From: JALOPX01 sp041309605
GTDB lineage: Bacteria; Krumholzibacteriota; Krumholzibacteriia; Krumholzibacteriales; Krumholzibacteriaceae
DNA length: 47,682 nucleotides
Direction: 5' to 3'
Assembly (NCBI GenBank): GCA_041309605.1
Contig: JBFYZH010000083.1
Coordinates: 1 to 47,682, forward strand
The notes beneath the pieces were generated by a model. That model was not told the DNA's origin, did no database searches, and was given only the letters and a program-made list of their open reading frames with translations. This document shows, one piece after another, positions 25,945 through 34,693 of the stretch; the first letter of the stretch is position 1, and each line of letters opens with the position of its first letter. The position numbers and the translations under genes were made by a program.

Positions 25945-27366
25945 ATGATGACGAATATTTTCGATATAACCGGCGAGAACGTCCGGCTTGCGCACAAAGG
26001 CAGGCTCCGGGACCGGGCCATGAGCATGCTCTCTTTGCTTCAAAGAGACGTTTCGCCATACCAGATTCTTGTACTCGGATACGTCGTCATCGCCCTGTCG
26101 GGCGCTCTTCTGCTCTCCCTGCCGATCTCGACCGTACAGAACGGTGGGCAACCCTATCTCGACGCCCTCTTTGTGTCCATGTCGGGGCTCAGCACGTCGG
26201 GGCTCAGTGTTGTAGACATCGGAAGCTTCTATTCGCTCTTCGGCCAGATCGTGCTGCTGTGCATCTTTCAGATCGGCGGCATCGGTTACATGACGATCAT
26301 CATACTCATAATGTACTTCCTTGGGCTCAAGGGGTCGATCAGAACCGGCATCGTCGCCAGGGATTCACTCGTCGGCTCGAATTTCCATACATTGAAGAAA
26401 TTTTTCGTTTCAGTCGTCGCATATTCGCTCATCTTCGAACTGGCGGGTGGAATGATTCTCGCGCTCTTCTGGATGCGTGAGTATCCAGCCGGCCGATCCC
26501 TATATCTCGGCCTGTTTCACTCCATATCCGCTTTTTGCACCGCAGGATTCAGCCTATTTCCCGACAGCCTCATGCATTACCGGCAGAGCGCCACGGTCAA
26601 CATTGTCATCATCGTACTCTCGCTTGCCGGTGGAATAGGCTTTTTTGTGCTGAAGGATCTGCGCTCTTTCGGTCGCATCTCTCTCCGGCACTCACGAAGA
26701 CCGAGACTCGCCGTGCACACAAAACTTGTTCTCGTGACAACCGCCGTGGTCGTCGTGTTCGGCGCAGTGTCCATCATGCTGTGCGAAGACTGGCCGTCAT
26801 CCATGAGCCGTGGCGAAAGCGCGACGCTGTCGGTATTCCAGGCGATATCCGCGTCCACGACTGACGGATTCAATTCGATCGACATCGGCGCTATGAGCGC
26901 AGCGAGCCTGACAGTGATCATGTTTCTGATGTTCGTCGGAGCCTCACCGGGAAGCACCGGCGGCGGAATCAAGACGACGACGTTCGCTCTGCTTTTCATC
27001 GTGCTATGGGCGAAACTGCGCCGCAGGCAGGTCAATTTGTTCGGCAGGGAAATGTCAGAACAGTGCATCTACAACGCCCTCATCGTCGCCGTGTGCTTCA
27101 TGCTCGTTGTCTTCGTCGACACGATCATCATATCCGCGACGATGAAAGCTCCGTATAATCAGATCCTGTTCGAAATTTTCTCCGCTCTCGGCAATACCGG
27201 GCTCTCCATGGGCCTTACTTCGAGCCTGAGTGCGGTCGGAAAGCTTGTTCTCACAATAACCATGTTCATCGGCCGAGTCGGCATCCTGAGCATCGCGTTC
27301 GCCCTGCTGACCAGGGAACAAAAGACGCTCTACCGGTACCCCAAGGAAGACGTATTTATCGGCTGA
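25945..27366 (+). CDS. ktrB: KtrB/TrkH family potassium transporter
   Basis: This is a K+ uptake channel-like transporter of about 473 aa with four M1-P-M2 repeats. The selectivity-filter segments can be read in order: SGLSTSGLSVVD, SAFCTAGFSL, SASTTDGFNSID and GNTGLSMGL, each with the conserved glycine. PGSTGGGIKTTTF in the last third is also diagnostic. The ATG at 25945 is chosen as the first plausible start; no strong ribosome-binding site is visible. The cytoplasmic KtrA/TrkA gating subunit is not in this window. The kdpDE-like genes end 115 nt upstream. Confidence 0.92.
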   Translation: MMTNIFDITGENVRLAHKGRLRDRAMSMLSLLQRDVSPYQILVLGYVVIALSGALLLSLPISTVQNGGQPYLDALFVSMSGLSTSGLSVVDIGSFYSLFGQIVLLCIFQIGGIGYMTIIILIMYFLGLKGSIRTGIVARDSLVGSNFHTLKKFFVSVVAYSLIFELAGGMILALFWMREYPAGRSLYLGLFHSISAFCTAGFSLFPDSLMHYRQSATVNIVIIVLSLAGGIGFFVLKDLRSFGRISLRHSRRPRLAVHTKLVLVTTAVVVVFGAVSIMLCEDWPSSMSRGESATLSVFQAISASTTDGFNSIDIGAMSAASLTVIMFLMFVGASPGSTGGGIKTTTFALLFIVLWAKLRRRQVNLFGREMSEQCIYNALIVAVCFMLVVFVDTIIISATMKAPYNQILFEIFSALGNTGLSMGLTSSLSAVGKLVLTITMFIGRVGILSIAFALLTREQKTLYRYPKEDVFIG

Positions 27367-27415
27367 TGCATTTCTTAATGCCGCTAATGCCGCGCCTGAT
27401 TCATCGCAGAAAATT

Positions 27416-27853
27416 TCACCGCCGTCCCGTTTTTTCCCACGGTTCCACATCACCTTTTATCACGCGAAACAGCGGATGCCGGCGTGGAATCTTCACGCAT
27501 TTCAGATTTTCGTATCGCTCGGGATCGCGTTCCCTTAGTTTCTTCTTCAAATGTTCGAATTCGTATTCGAGCTGACCGTCCGTGACCGTGATCCTGCGCC
27601 TCGATTTTACGGGACGGATCTTTTCGCGTTCGAATGAATATCCCCGTTCCACGGCTTCGTCATAAATCGCCATAAGATAGACATCCAGCATTCCCGCCGG
27701 ATCGGCCTGTTCCCTGAAACGTACCAGCTGCGGATGATTCCTGTAACCGTTTGTTTCGCCGAGAAGAACCTTGCGGGCGAGCAAGCCTTCCCTCCAGACC
27801 GCGACGAGCCCCTTCGAATCGAGATAACACGGATGTATGCACCATAGTCTCAT
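27416..27853 (-). CDS. Pyrimidine dimer DNA glycosylase family protein
   Basis: The 145-aa protein begins MRLWCIHPCYLDSKGLVAVWREGLLARKVLLG and continues with GYRNHPQLVRF, the conserved core of the Pyr_excise family (PF03013), related to T4 endonuclease V. Such enzymes excise UV-induced pyrimidine dimers through the N-terminal amine. The ATG at 27853 has AAGGA upstream; a 13-residue upstream extension is unlikely since it would block a free catalytic N-terminus. The C-terminal third is strongly basic. Convergent with the potassium transporter gene, 49 nt apart. Confidence 0.85.
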   Translation of the reverse strand: MRLWCIHPCYLDSKGLVAVWREGLLARKVLLGETNGYRNHPQLVRFREQADPAGMLDVYLMAIYDEAVERGYSFEREKIRPVKSRRRITVTDGQLEYEFEHLKKKLRERDPERYENLKCVKIPRRHPLFRVIKGDVEPWEKTGRR

Positions 27854-27945
27854 GAGCCGTTCCTTGAAGGCTGCGGTTCCTGCCACCGGCACCCAGGCGG
27901 GGCCGCTCCCATCGTCAAAAAGGTTACAGGGCCACTCCCATCCTG

Positions 27946-28161
27946 TTATTGCGTCGCCTTATTCAGCCTGTCCGACCGTGCCGCCGCGGAATCGGATACG
28001 GCAATCGCTTTTCCGACCACCTTCGCTCCGGGAAGGTTCGTCTCGGATAACACGCTGTCGCGCTGCGCCTGAGTCAATTTCTTCCCGGAACCATCGGGCG
28101 TTTTCCCGCCGCAGGCCGCGAAAACAAGAACCGGCAGTAATATAACGATTATTTTCAGCAT
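27946..28161 (-). CDS. Small lipoprotein
   Basis: A 71-aa protein with a type II signal (MLKIIVILLPVLVFAAC) and a polar, Ser/Ala/Lys-rich tail (QAQRDSVLSETNLPGAKVV). No family is recognised. The ATG at 28161 is taken because it starts the signal peptide directly. It has its own likely promoter at 28263-28291 and ends 92 nt ahead of the glycosylase gene, so the two may be cotranscribed. Confidence 0.75.
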   Translation of the reverse strand: MLKIIVILLPVLVFAACGGKTPDGSGKKLTQAQRDSVLSETNLPGAKVVGKAIAVSDSAAARSDRLNKATQ

Positions 28162-28262
28162 CGTTTCGGCCTTAGACCGGAATATTTTTCGAGTCATTAA
28201 TCCCCGGCAAGAGAATGGCCTTAAAATATTCCTCATGAAATTCCTTTTTTCATGACGTGTCG

Positions 28263-28291
28263 ATTATATCTATGCGGCCCCGGCATATCCA
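28263..28291 (-). promoter_or_regulatory. Possible promoter of the small lipoprotein gene
   Basis: The minus strand reads TGGATA, 17 nt, then a perfect TATAAT. The -35 matches only 4 of 6. The rest of the 250-nt divergent region 28162-28411 shows no gene. Confidence 0.5.
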
Positions 28292-28411
28292 CTTGAAATT
28301 TCCCTTACGCGGGGTGTCGCCGTGCATTTGGATTATGGGCGTGCCGCACGGCGCCCCGACACGAATACTTTATGGTGGACAATATCCGCCCCCGGGGCGT
28401 ACTCTTTTTTC

Positions 28412-30268
28412 ATGACCCGCACAAATGAACCACGAAATGCGGCGGATGAGCTGGAAGCCTCCGAAGCACGGTATCGCAGGCTGTTCGAGACGGCGAAGGA
28501 CGGGATATTGATCCTCGACGCGGCCACGGGAAAAATCGACGACGTCAACCCGTTCCTTATCGATCTGCTGGGTTACCCGCACGAGGATTTCATCGGAAAA
28601 AAACTCTGGCAGATAGGCCCCACGAAGAATGTCAGGGAATGCAAGAACGCCTTTCTGGAACTGCAGACGAAAGAATACGTGCGGTACGAAGACCTGCCGC
28701 TCGAGACAAAGGACGGGCGGCTGGTAGAGGTGGAATTTGTCAGCAACGTCTATCAGATCAACCACGGCAAGGTGATCCAATGCAACATTCGCGACGTCAC
28801 CGAGCGCAAGCGGGACGAACGAGCAATCAGGAAAGCCCGGGAATTTTCCGACAGCATCGTTGAAACCATCCGCGAACCGCTGCTCGTGCTCGGTTCGGAT
28901 CTTAAAGTGCTCTCCGCCAATCACTCCTTTTACAGGATATTCAAGGTAAAGCCCGAAGAAACCGACGGGCGGTTCATCTTCGACCTCGGCAATCGGCAGT
29001 GGGACATCCCCGAGCTGCGCAAGCTTCTCGAGGAGTCGCTGCGCACCGACATCTCGTTCGACGACTTCGAGGTCGAACAGGTTTTTCCCGTCATCGGACG
29101 GCGGACGATGCTACTTAACGCGAGAAAGATAAAGGGCGAATCGAGCGCGGCGGACATGATTCTCCTCGCCATCGAAGACATCACCGAACGCAGAAAAATG
29201 GAAAAGGCGCTTCAGGAGAGCAAGGAGCACTTCGAATACAAGAGTTTTCACGACGGCCTCACGGGCCTTTACAACAGGGATTATTTTTCGGAGCAGATGA
29301 CGCGCCTGGGCAAGGATCTTGTTCGATCCGCTCCCGTCAGCATTATTCTCATCGATATAGACGGGCTGAAAATCGTCAATGACACGCTCGGGCACAAGGC
29401 GGGCGACGACCTTCTTATATCCGCGGCCAGGATCATCGCCGAGAGCTTCAGGCAGGTGGACATCGTCGCGAGAATCGGCGGGGACGAATTCTGCATCATA
29501 CTGCCTGGCGTCGACAACAAGGCGGCCCTGGCGAAGAAAAACAGAATTTCGAAATCGATCGACTCATACAACAAAGAGGAACCGTCGGTCAAACTGAACA
29601 TGTCGATCGGTGTGGCGACGTCACAGGGCGAGCCCGGGGAAACCATCTATGATATCTTTCAGAGAGCGGACGAGAACATGTACGAGTACAAGCTCATACA
29701 TGCCGGCAGCCAGAAAAGCAAGGTGATAGACATATTGCTTTCCGCGCTGTCCGAACGCGACTTCGTGTCGCAGGGGCATGCGGACCGGCTCTCGGTAATG
29801 GCGGAACTGATTGCGGACAGGATAAATCTCACCGACGACCAGAAAAAGAATCTGATCCTTCTGGCCAAGGTGCATGACATGGGAAAGGTCGGCATCCCGG
29901 ACAAGATACTGTTCAAACCCAGGAAGCTCACTGAGGAAGAATTCGAAAAGATGAAGGAGCATGCGCAGATCGGGTACAACCTGGCATGCCGCTCCAAGGA
30001 GCTCTTTCACATTTCGGATCTCGTCCGGCACCATCACGAATTCTGGGACGGCAACGGCTACGTCGAAGGCCTCAAGGGCGAGCAGATACCTCTGGAATGC
30101 AGGATATTCTCGATAATCGACGCGTATGACGCCATGACGAACACGCGGCCGTACCACAAGGGAATCAGCAGGAAGCGGGCGATAAAAGAGCTGCAAAGAT
30201 GCTCGGGGACCCAGTTTGAACCGCGGCTCGTGGATGAATTCGTCGAATTCGTAGAGCTCGCGCAGTAA
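28412..30268 (+). CDS. PAS-PAS-GGDEF-HD protein (c-di-GMP turnover)
   Basis: This is a cytoplasmic signalling protein of about 618 aa. Two PAS domains (residues 15-135 and 140-265) precede a diguanylate cyclase domain with an intact GGDEF (356-360) and an RxxD inhibitory site (RQVD) five residues before it. The C-terminal HD domain has KVHDMGKVGIPDKIL, HHHEFWDGNGYVEGL and DAYDAMTNTRPY, the HD-GYP pattern, with Val in place of Pro in GYP. It could both make and degrade c-di-GMP. No membrane segment is seen. The ATG at 28412 begins MTRTNEP; the upstream in-frame stretch is not protein-like. Confidence 0.9.
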   Translation: MTRTNEPRNAADELEASEARYRRLFETAKDGILILDAATGKIDDVNPFLIDLLGYPHEDFIGKKLWQIGPTKNVRECKNAFLELQTKEYVRYEDLPLETKDGRLVEVEFVSNVYQINHGKVIQCNIRDVTERKRDERAIRKAREFSDSIVETIREPLLVLGSDLKVLSANHSFYRIFKVKPEETDGRFIFDLGNRQWDIPELRKLLEESLRTDISFDDFEVEQVFPVIGRRTMLLNARKIKGESSAADMILLAIEDITERRKMEKALQESKEHFEYKSFHDGLTGLYNRDYFSEQMTRLGKDLVRSAPVSIILIDIDGLKIVNDTLGHKAGDDLLISAARIIAESFRQVDIVARIGGDEFCIILPGVDNKAALAKKNRISKSIDSYNKEEPSVKLNMSIGVATSQGEPGETIYDIFQRADENMYEYKLIHAGSQKSKVIDILLSALSERDFVSQGHADRLSVMAELIADRINLTDDQKKNLILLAKVHDMGKVGIPDKILFKPRKLTEEEFEKMKEHAQIGYNLACRSKELFHISDLVRHHHEFWDGNGYVEGLKGEQIPLECRIFSIIDAYDAMTNTRPYHKGISRKRAIKELQRCSGTQFEPRLVDEFVEFVELAQ

Positions 30269-30274
30269 AGGTGC

Positions 30275-30310
30275 CTCGAAATTCTATCAGATTTCGAGTT
30301 CTTTCATTTT
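30275..30310 (+). terminator. Terminator of the PAS-GGDEF-HD gene
   Basis: A perfect 8-bp stem (CTCGAAAT with ATTTCGAG) and 8-nt loop is followed on the plus strand by TTCTTTCATTTT. The structure begins 7 nt after the stop codon and overlaps the last codons of the convergent sigma54 activator gene. Confidence 0.75.
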
Positions 30311-32701
30311 CCTGTAAAGTGTGCTTCGCGATATCCCCAGCTCGCGGGCGGCGGCTGACCTGTTACCGCCGAAACGCCTGATACACATACTTATCGTCTT
30401 TTCTAAATCACCACAATTGGGTTTGCACATAAGATTCGTTCCGGACTTCGCCGCACCCTCAAATTCAACGGCACCACTTCCGTCGGTCATCATCTCCGAG
30501 CTTTGAAAATCCCTTATCCTGAGAGGCAGGTCGGAGATCATGACGGGTCTTTTCCCCGCTCCCAACAGGATCATCGCATTCACGACATTCACAAGTTCAC
30601 GGACATTTCCAGGCCAGTGGTATTCGCGCAGAAGTTCCAGAACGCCTTTTTCTACGCGCAACTCATCGATATGCCGTCCCATGTAATATGCAAACAGCGC
30701 TTTTATGTCTTCTTTTCTTTTTCTCAACGGCTCCAGTTGAATATGTTCGGCGCCGACACGATAAAAGAAATCCATTCTCAATTCGCCCGAGGATATCATC
30801 CCGCCGATATCCCTGTTGGACGCCGAGACTACCCTGATATCCACCGTTCGTTCCCTGGTTTCACCGATCCTTCTAACCTTTTCCTCCTGAAGAACCCTCA
30901 AGAGTTTCGCCTGGTGTTGTGGAGAAAGATCGGATATCTCATCAAGGAAGAGCGTTCCTCCCGATGCCTGCTCGATGAATCCAATCTTGTCCTCGTAAGC
31001 GCCGGTGAATGAACCTTTTTTATGCCCAAAAAATTCGCTTTCGAACACGGTCGGAGGAACCGAGGCGCAGTTGACGGCGACAAACGGCCCCTTGGCCCGA
31101 CCGCTGAGATCGTGAACAAGCCTGGATACGATTTCCTTTCCAGTACCGGTTTCTCCGGAGACAAGCACGGACAGATCGCTCGGAGCGACACGCCCGATTC
31201 TATCGACAACATCGAGCATCGAGGGAGACTTCGCTATCAAGCGGCCGCCGTGCATCCATTCGTCGCGGAATTCGATACAGACATATTCGCACTCGATCTC
31301 TCCGAACACCACCCGATTGCTTATTTTTTCGAACAGGCTCTTGCATTCCACCGCCTTTTCCATCAGTCCCAGCGAAGAGAACAGATGCACCGCCTCGAGA
31401 GCATGGTATTTTGCCTCGCTCGCTAGTTGCGCCCTGCCCTTCGCGGGCATGGATGGCAATGCAGACCAATCGCAGTAAATACCGGATGCCGTCATGAATG
31501 TTTTTGCAAGTTCAAAAGATTCCTTGATGAGCTTTAATGTCACGATCGCTTCGTTGAAGAAAGATCTTGCCAGTTCGATATCTCCCTTACCGGCTGATAT
31601 CAAACCATAGGCCCTGAGAACAGAACCGAGCTCATACTTGTCGTGAAGCCTTTCGCAGAGGCGATGAGCTTTTGATAGAGCTGTTTCCGCTTCGTCGATT
31701 CTCCTCAGGGCAATATATACATCGCCGAGCCGCCTGAATACCTCCACCGCGACATCCCCTTCAGGGGCCATCTCGCACGCAATCCTCTCGGCCTCTTCCA
31801 AATAAGCCAGCGACTCTTCGTATCGTCCCCGGTGATAGCAAAGTTCGCCGAGGAACTCGGAGGATAGGGCTGTCTCTCTTTTAAATCCAAGCTCCAGAGA
31901 TTGTCTTCGGGTTTTGAGGAGGAAGCCTTCAGCTTCCTCGTACTGTCCCCTGAAAATATGAACTCGTCCCAAGGCAATATTCGAATTAATAAAACTTTTT
32001 TCATATCCGGTCTTTTTGAAAATCTCGATTGCTTGCTTCAGAATATCTTCGGCCTTATCATACTTCCCGGTCCGATAGGCAAGTATGGCCATCATCTTGC
32101 ATGTGCGTCCCTGCGACAATTTTTTGCCGCATCTTTGAAAACATTCAAGTGCTCTGTTGAAATTGACATCCGCAATCTCGAAAAAACACCGTTGGAATGC
32201 AATATATCCCATCATGAACAAGGAATAACCTTCGAGGCATTCATCGCCGGATGACAGCGCATGGTCTCTACACTCCTCGAACAGACGATTCGATTGAAAA
32301 TAGTCGCCTTTCCAGAACAAAATTCTTCCGGCATAATGATTCAACCAATTTTTCTGGTTATCATTCCACTTTTTATTGATGCAGCCTTCTATAAAATTCG
32401 AGCAATCGTCATAATCGTTTCGAAGCTGGAATATCTGTATCTTCTTCATGACATATTCAAAATCGTCTTCAATTCCAGGGTATTCCCTGCTCAACAGATC
32501 CATATATTTCTCTGCTTCCCGGATGAGATTATTGCCTATGGATATTGTCGAGACGAGTAAAAGCAGTTCTTTACAGTACCTGGAGTGCGAAGAAGATTCG
32601 ATTACCGCTGCGTCCTTCCTTACCCGGGCTAGAGCCTCCGGATAGCATTCCGATGAAACGAGTCCCTGCAGTTCCCTGATAAGCTCTTTTGCTGTGTCCA
32701 T
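30287..32701 (-). CDS. TPR-repeat sigma54-dependent transcriptional activator
   Basis: This is an 804-aa regulator. Residues 40-430 are a chain of TPR-like helical pairs (EEAEGFLLKTRRQSLELG, RRIDEAETALSKAHRLCERL). The AAA+ domain (about 475-700) has Walker A GETGTGKE, Walker B GGTLFLDEIS, and the sigma54-contact loop GSFTGA in place of GAFTGA. A Fis-type helix-turn-helix ends the protein (NRSAAARELGISRSTLYRKMKELEI). There is no receiver domain, so TPR binding of a partner or peptide probably controls it. The ATG at 32701 follows two TTG codons. It lies 33 nt after a small exported protein gene in the same operon. Confidence 0.92.
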   Translation of the reverse strand: MDTAKELIRELQGLVSSECYPEALARVRKDAAVIESSSHSRYCKELLLLVSTISIGNNLIREAEKYMDLLSREYPGIEDDFEYVMKKIQIFQLRNDYDDCSNFIEGCINKKWNDNQKNWLNHYAGRILFWKGDYFQSNRLFEECRDHALSSGDECLEGYSLFMMGYIAFQRCFFEIADVNFNRALECFQRCGKKLSQGRTCKMMAILAYRTGKYDKAEDILKQAIEIFKKTGYEKSFINSNIALGRVHIFRGQYEEAEGFLLKTRRQSLELGFKRETALSSEFLGELCYHRGRYEESLAYLEEAERIACEMAPEGDVAVEVFRRLGDVYIALRRIDEAETALSKAHRLCERLHDKYELGSVLRAYGLISAGKGDIELARSFFNEAIVTLKLIKESFELAKTFMTASGIYCDWSALPSMPAKGRAQLASEAKYHALEAVHLFSSLGLMEKAVECKSLFEKISNRVVFGEIECEYVCIEFRDEWMHGGRLIAKSPSMLDVVDRIGRVAPSDLSVLVSGETGTGKEIVSRLVHDLSGRAKGPFVAVNCASVPPTVFESEFFGHKKGSFTGAYEDKIGFIEQASGGTLFLDEISDLSPQHQAKLLRVLQEEKVRRIGETRERTVDIRVVSASNRDIGGMISSGELRMDFFYRVGAEHIQLEPLRKRKEDIKALFAYYMGRHIDELRVEKGVLELLREYHWPGNVRELVNVVNAMILLGAGKRPVMISDLPLRIRDFQSSEMMTDGSGAVEFEGAAKSGTNLMCKPNCGDLEKTISMCIRRFGGNRSAAARELGISRSTLYRKMKELEI

Positions 32702-32734
32702 CAACAAATGTCTCTCTTAAGGTCCCTTTATTGT

Positions 32735-33091
32735 TTATCGTCCCAAGATCGGGTTGCTTGTAAACTTATTCAGATAATTAAACAACCATTTGATAAACCG
32801 GGGTTTTGTCGCCCCTGACTCTGTCCCGGCATCCTTCGGTAAATCTATTTGCTGCTGATCAATACTTGCCGCAACTCTCGATCCAAGAAATACAGTCGAT
32901 AAGCCCGGATCTTCCCCCGGTTCTCCGAATTGCATATAAGGATAGATAACAGGTTCAACGATAATTTTTATATAATGAACACCAGGGCTACGAGTGATCG
33001 CGGCTTTTCCCGGACTGGGAAAAAGAAGAATTCCCGCGGCGATAAATATTGCCAAAAATGAAATTAAAACCTTTTTAGTCGGGATATTCAT
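32735..33091 (-). CDS. Small exported protein upstream of the sigma54 activator
   Basis: A 118-aa protein with a signal peptide (VLISFLAIFIAAGILLFPSPGKAA) and a mature part of about 88 residues rich in Pro, Ile and Gln, with a basic aromatic C-terminus (KPRFIKWLFNYLNKF). There is no cysteine and no recognised family. The ATG at 33091 has GGAGG upstream and a consensus promoter 40 nt away. Being cotranscribed with a TPR-containing activator, it could be a signal or a target of that regulator, since TPR domains often bind peptides (inference). Confidence 0.75.
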   Translation of the reverse strand: MNIPTKKVLISFLAIFIAAGILLFPSPGKAAITRSPGVHYIKIIVEPVIYPYMQFGEPGEDPGLSTVFLGSRVAASIDQQQIDLPKDAGTESGATKPRFIKWLFNYLNKFTSNPILGR

Positions 33092-33130
33092 TCGGCGCCT
33101 CCAAAATTATTTTCCGATTAGTTGGGTCTC

Positions 33131-33158
33131 ATTATAGACCATCCGGAGAAGATGTCAA
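33131..33158 (-). promoter_or_regulatory. Promoter of the exported protein-activator operon
   Basis: The minus strand reads TTGACA, 16 nt, then TATAAT: both boxes are perfect. The activator operon itself is therefore sigma70-driven. Confidence 0.88.
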
Positions 33159-33248
33159 GAAAATATTCGTGTCTATCTCAACTATTTTCAATCAGAATCC
33201 AAGTACTATTACTTTATTTATTCTTGGCCGATTCTCCGTCCACCATTG

Positions 33249-33367
33249 TGTTTCAAACTGTGTCAAGTGTGTCAGCGTGACACAGTCTCCGTGGGACAGA
33301 AATTTAGAAGAGTTACAAGGATTTCACGAAAAAAGTGTTTCACGAGACTGTGTCACGGATTGTTCCG
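33249..33367. repeat. Array A of TGT(G/T)(T/C)CA heptamers
   Basis: Heptamers lie at 33249 (TGTTTCA), 33259 (TGTGTCA), 33268 (TGTGTCA), 33278 (inverse TGACACA), 33336 (TGTTTCA), 33349 (TGTGTCA) and 33361 (TGTTCCG). The first four are 9-10 bp apart, about one helical turn, and the third and fourth form a perfect dyad TGTGTCA-GCG-TGACACA. This is the pattern of a multi-site operator or enhancer. It lies in the 920-bp gap 33092-34013, which otherwise holds a small hairpin and no gene I can support. Confidence 0.7.
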
Positions 33368-33585
33368 ATCGACCCGACTTGGGAAAGTGGCAACTTGTGC
33401 GGAGCAGCCGGCGGGTCGGAAAATACTCTCCCAATGCGTACGCTTTCAAGAGGTTGAAGGAATCGGTCTATTCTCTCCCTTCCCATTTACGACTCCAATG
33501 ATCATCGGGCATACATCATGCGATATAGAAAAGATGATTTAGCCAGATCCGGCAGGTGGCTGAGGTGAAGAGGCAGCTTCGATAA

Positions 33586-33603
33586 TGCTCAAACAATTGA
33601 GCA
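33586..33603 (+). other. Small hairpin in the non-coding gap
   Basis: A perfect 7-bp stem (TGCTCAA with TTGAGCA) closes a 4-nt loop. No T-run follows. The rest of 33604-34013 shows no promoter or coding pattern that I can support. Confidence 0.35.
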
Positions 33604-34013
33604 CTTAGGCAATTACAACAGCGTTCTCTCACGTATGAGGATGAAAGGAGGTTGAAGCCAGGTAAATTCCATATCCATCAGGTAGCGTCCCGGTTTCAGA
33701 GGGGGGGCAAGGTCATGAAACGTTGAGAGTTGCCGCTACTACCTATAGGACTCCCGATATTCTTGGACCGAGGATTGGATGTAGAATGAGGACAAGAGAA
33801 GGATGTGCGCGGTATCGTTTGCAGGTACAGAGTTTGAGCGAAGAGTTAAGGCAGCGTAAGAGAGTGTCTAAGAAAGGTGGAAAGATTCAATAATTTCGCG
33901 AAGGTCTCTCTAAAGGTTTTATCGGGATTTTTCCGAGTCTGCTTTCGGATGTCTATTCGGGTAGCGGGAGAAACGGATCGCTGAAAATGATTTTTAAAAG
34001 AGGGGGCATCGAA

Positions 34014-34676
34014 ATGTTATCCAAGAACACAACGTTAAAGAGTGGCATTTATCGTGTCATGCTATTCGCATTTATCGCAGGATTTATCGGCTCATGCGAA
34101 GATACTTCTAAGATTACTCGATTATCAGAAAGTAACATTGAAGAGGATGAATTGAGTGAAAATCAATTTCTCAAGCAAAATGTGGTTTTTGCAGATGCAA
34201 GAGTAAGGAGTCTTTCAAAAACTGCATATGTAAGAGAAATTGTGCTGATTGATTTTTCTGAAACAGGCAAAATGCCAAACTCGGTGATTTTTGATGGAAC
34301 GACATATTTTGATGACGGCTCTTACAATGATTTAGAAGCGAACGATGGCATCTATGCTTCGGCAGCAGAATTTAGTCATAGCGAAAGGATACCTTATAAT
34401 AAGGAACTGACTGTAAGATCTGTGATGGAGCAGATAGTAATTGATTATGACTTTCAACACAAAGATCGGATGGAATATATAACAACCGCATATTCTATGC
34501 CCGCCAATTCAAAGGGAATAGCAAAAACTGAAGCCAATACGGAAATATTTAAAGCAGAGGTAAGTTGCGACGTTGAATTTAATACCTGTGGTTGTAGAGC
34601 TGATAGATGGGGTTTGTGTGACTGTTGTTGCATTACCTATAGTAACTGCAGTTTTCACGTTGAGGTCGGCTTCTAA
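34014..34676 (+). CDS. Lipoprotein with Cys-rich C-terminal tail
   Basis: A 220-aa protein with a lipobox (FIAGFIGSC) near residue 25. The middle (residues 75-135) contains FDDGSYNDLEANDGIYAS, a motif common in secreted beta-sandwich proteins of FCB bacteria. The last 45 residues hold ten cysteines in a pattern unlike the rest, with CGC and CDCCC clusters separated by 9 and 6 residues, and end in FHVEVGF. This may be a disulphide-stapled or metal-binding domain, or a modified peptide. The ATG at 34014 has AGAGGGGG upstream. Base composition is clearly more AT-rich than in the first 30 kb. No family is recognised as a whole. Confidence 0.72.
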   Translation: MLSKNTTLKSGIYRVMLFAFIAGFIGSCEDTSKITRLSESNIEEDELSENQFLKQNVVFADARVRSLSKTAYVREIVLIDFSETGKMPNSVIFDGTTYFDDGSYNDLEANDGIYASAAEFSHSERIPYNKELTVRSVMEQIVIDYDFQHKDRMEYITTAYSMPANSKGIAKTEANTEIFKAEVSCDVEFNTCGCRADRWGLCDCCCITYSNCSFHVEVGF

Positions 34677-34693
34677 CCTCAATGCGTTAAAAA

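Noticed and set aside
33249..33367. CRISPR-like array
   Set aside because: The units are 7 bp, spaced 2-50 bp and partly inverted; there are no long direct repeats, unique spacers or cas genes.
33249..33400. A sigma54 -24/-12 promoter near array A
   Set aside because: The best candidate (TGGCAACTTGTGC at about 33388) has GG and GC separated by 8 nt where 10 are required.
33169..33501. Plus-strand ORF of 110 codons over heptamer array A
   Set aside because: It has no ribosome-binding site, no domain or signal peptide, and runs through the repeat array.
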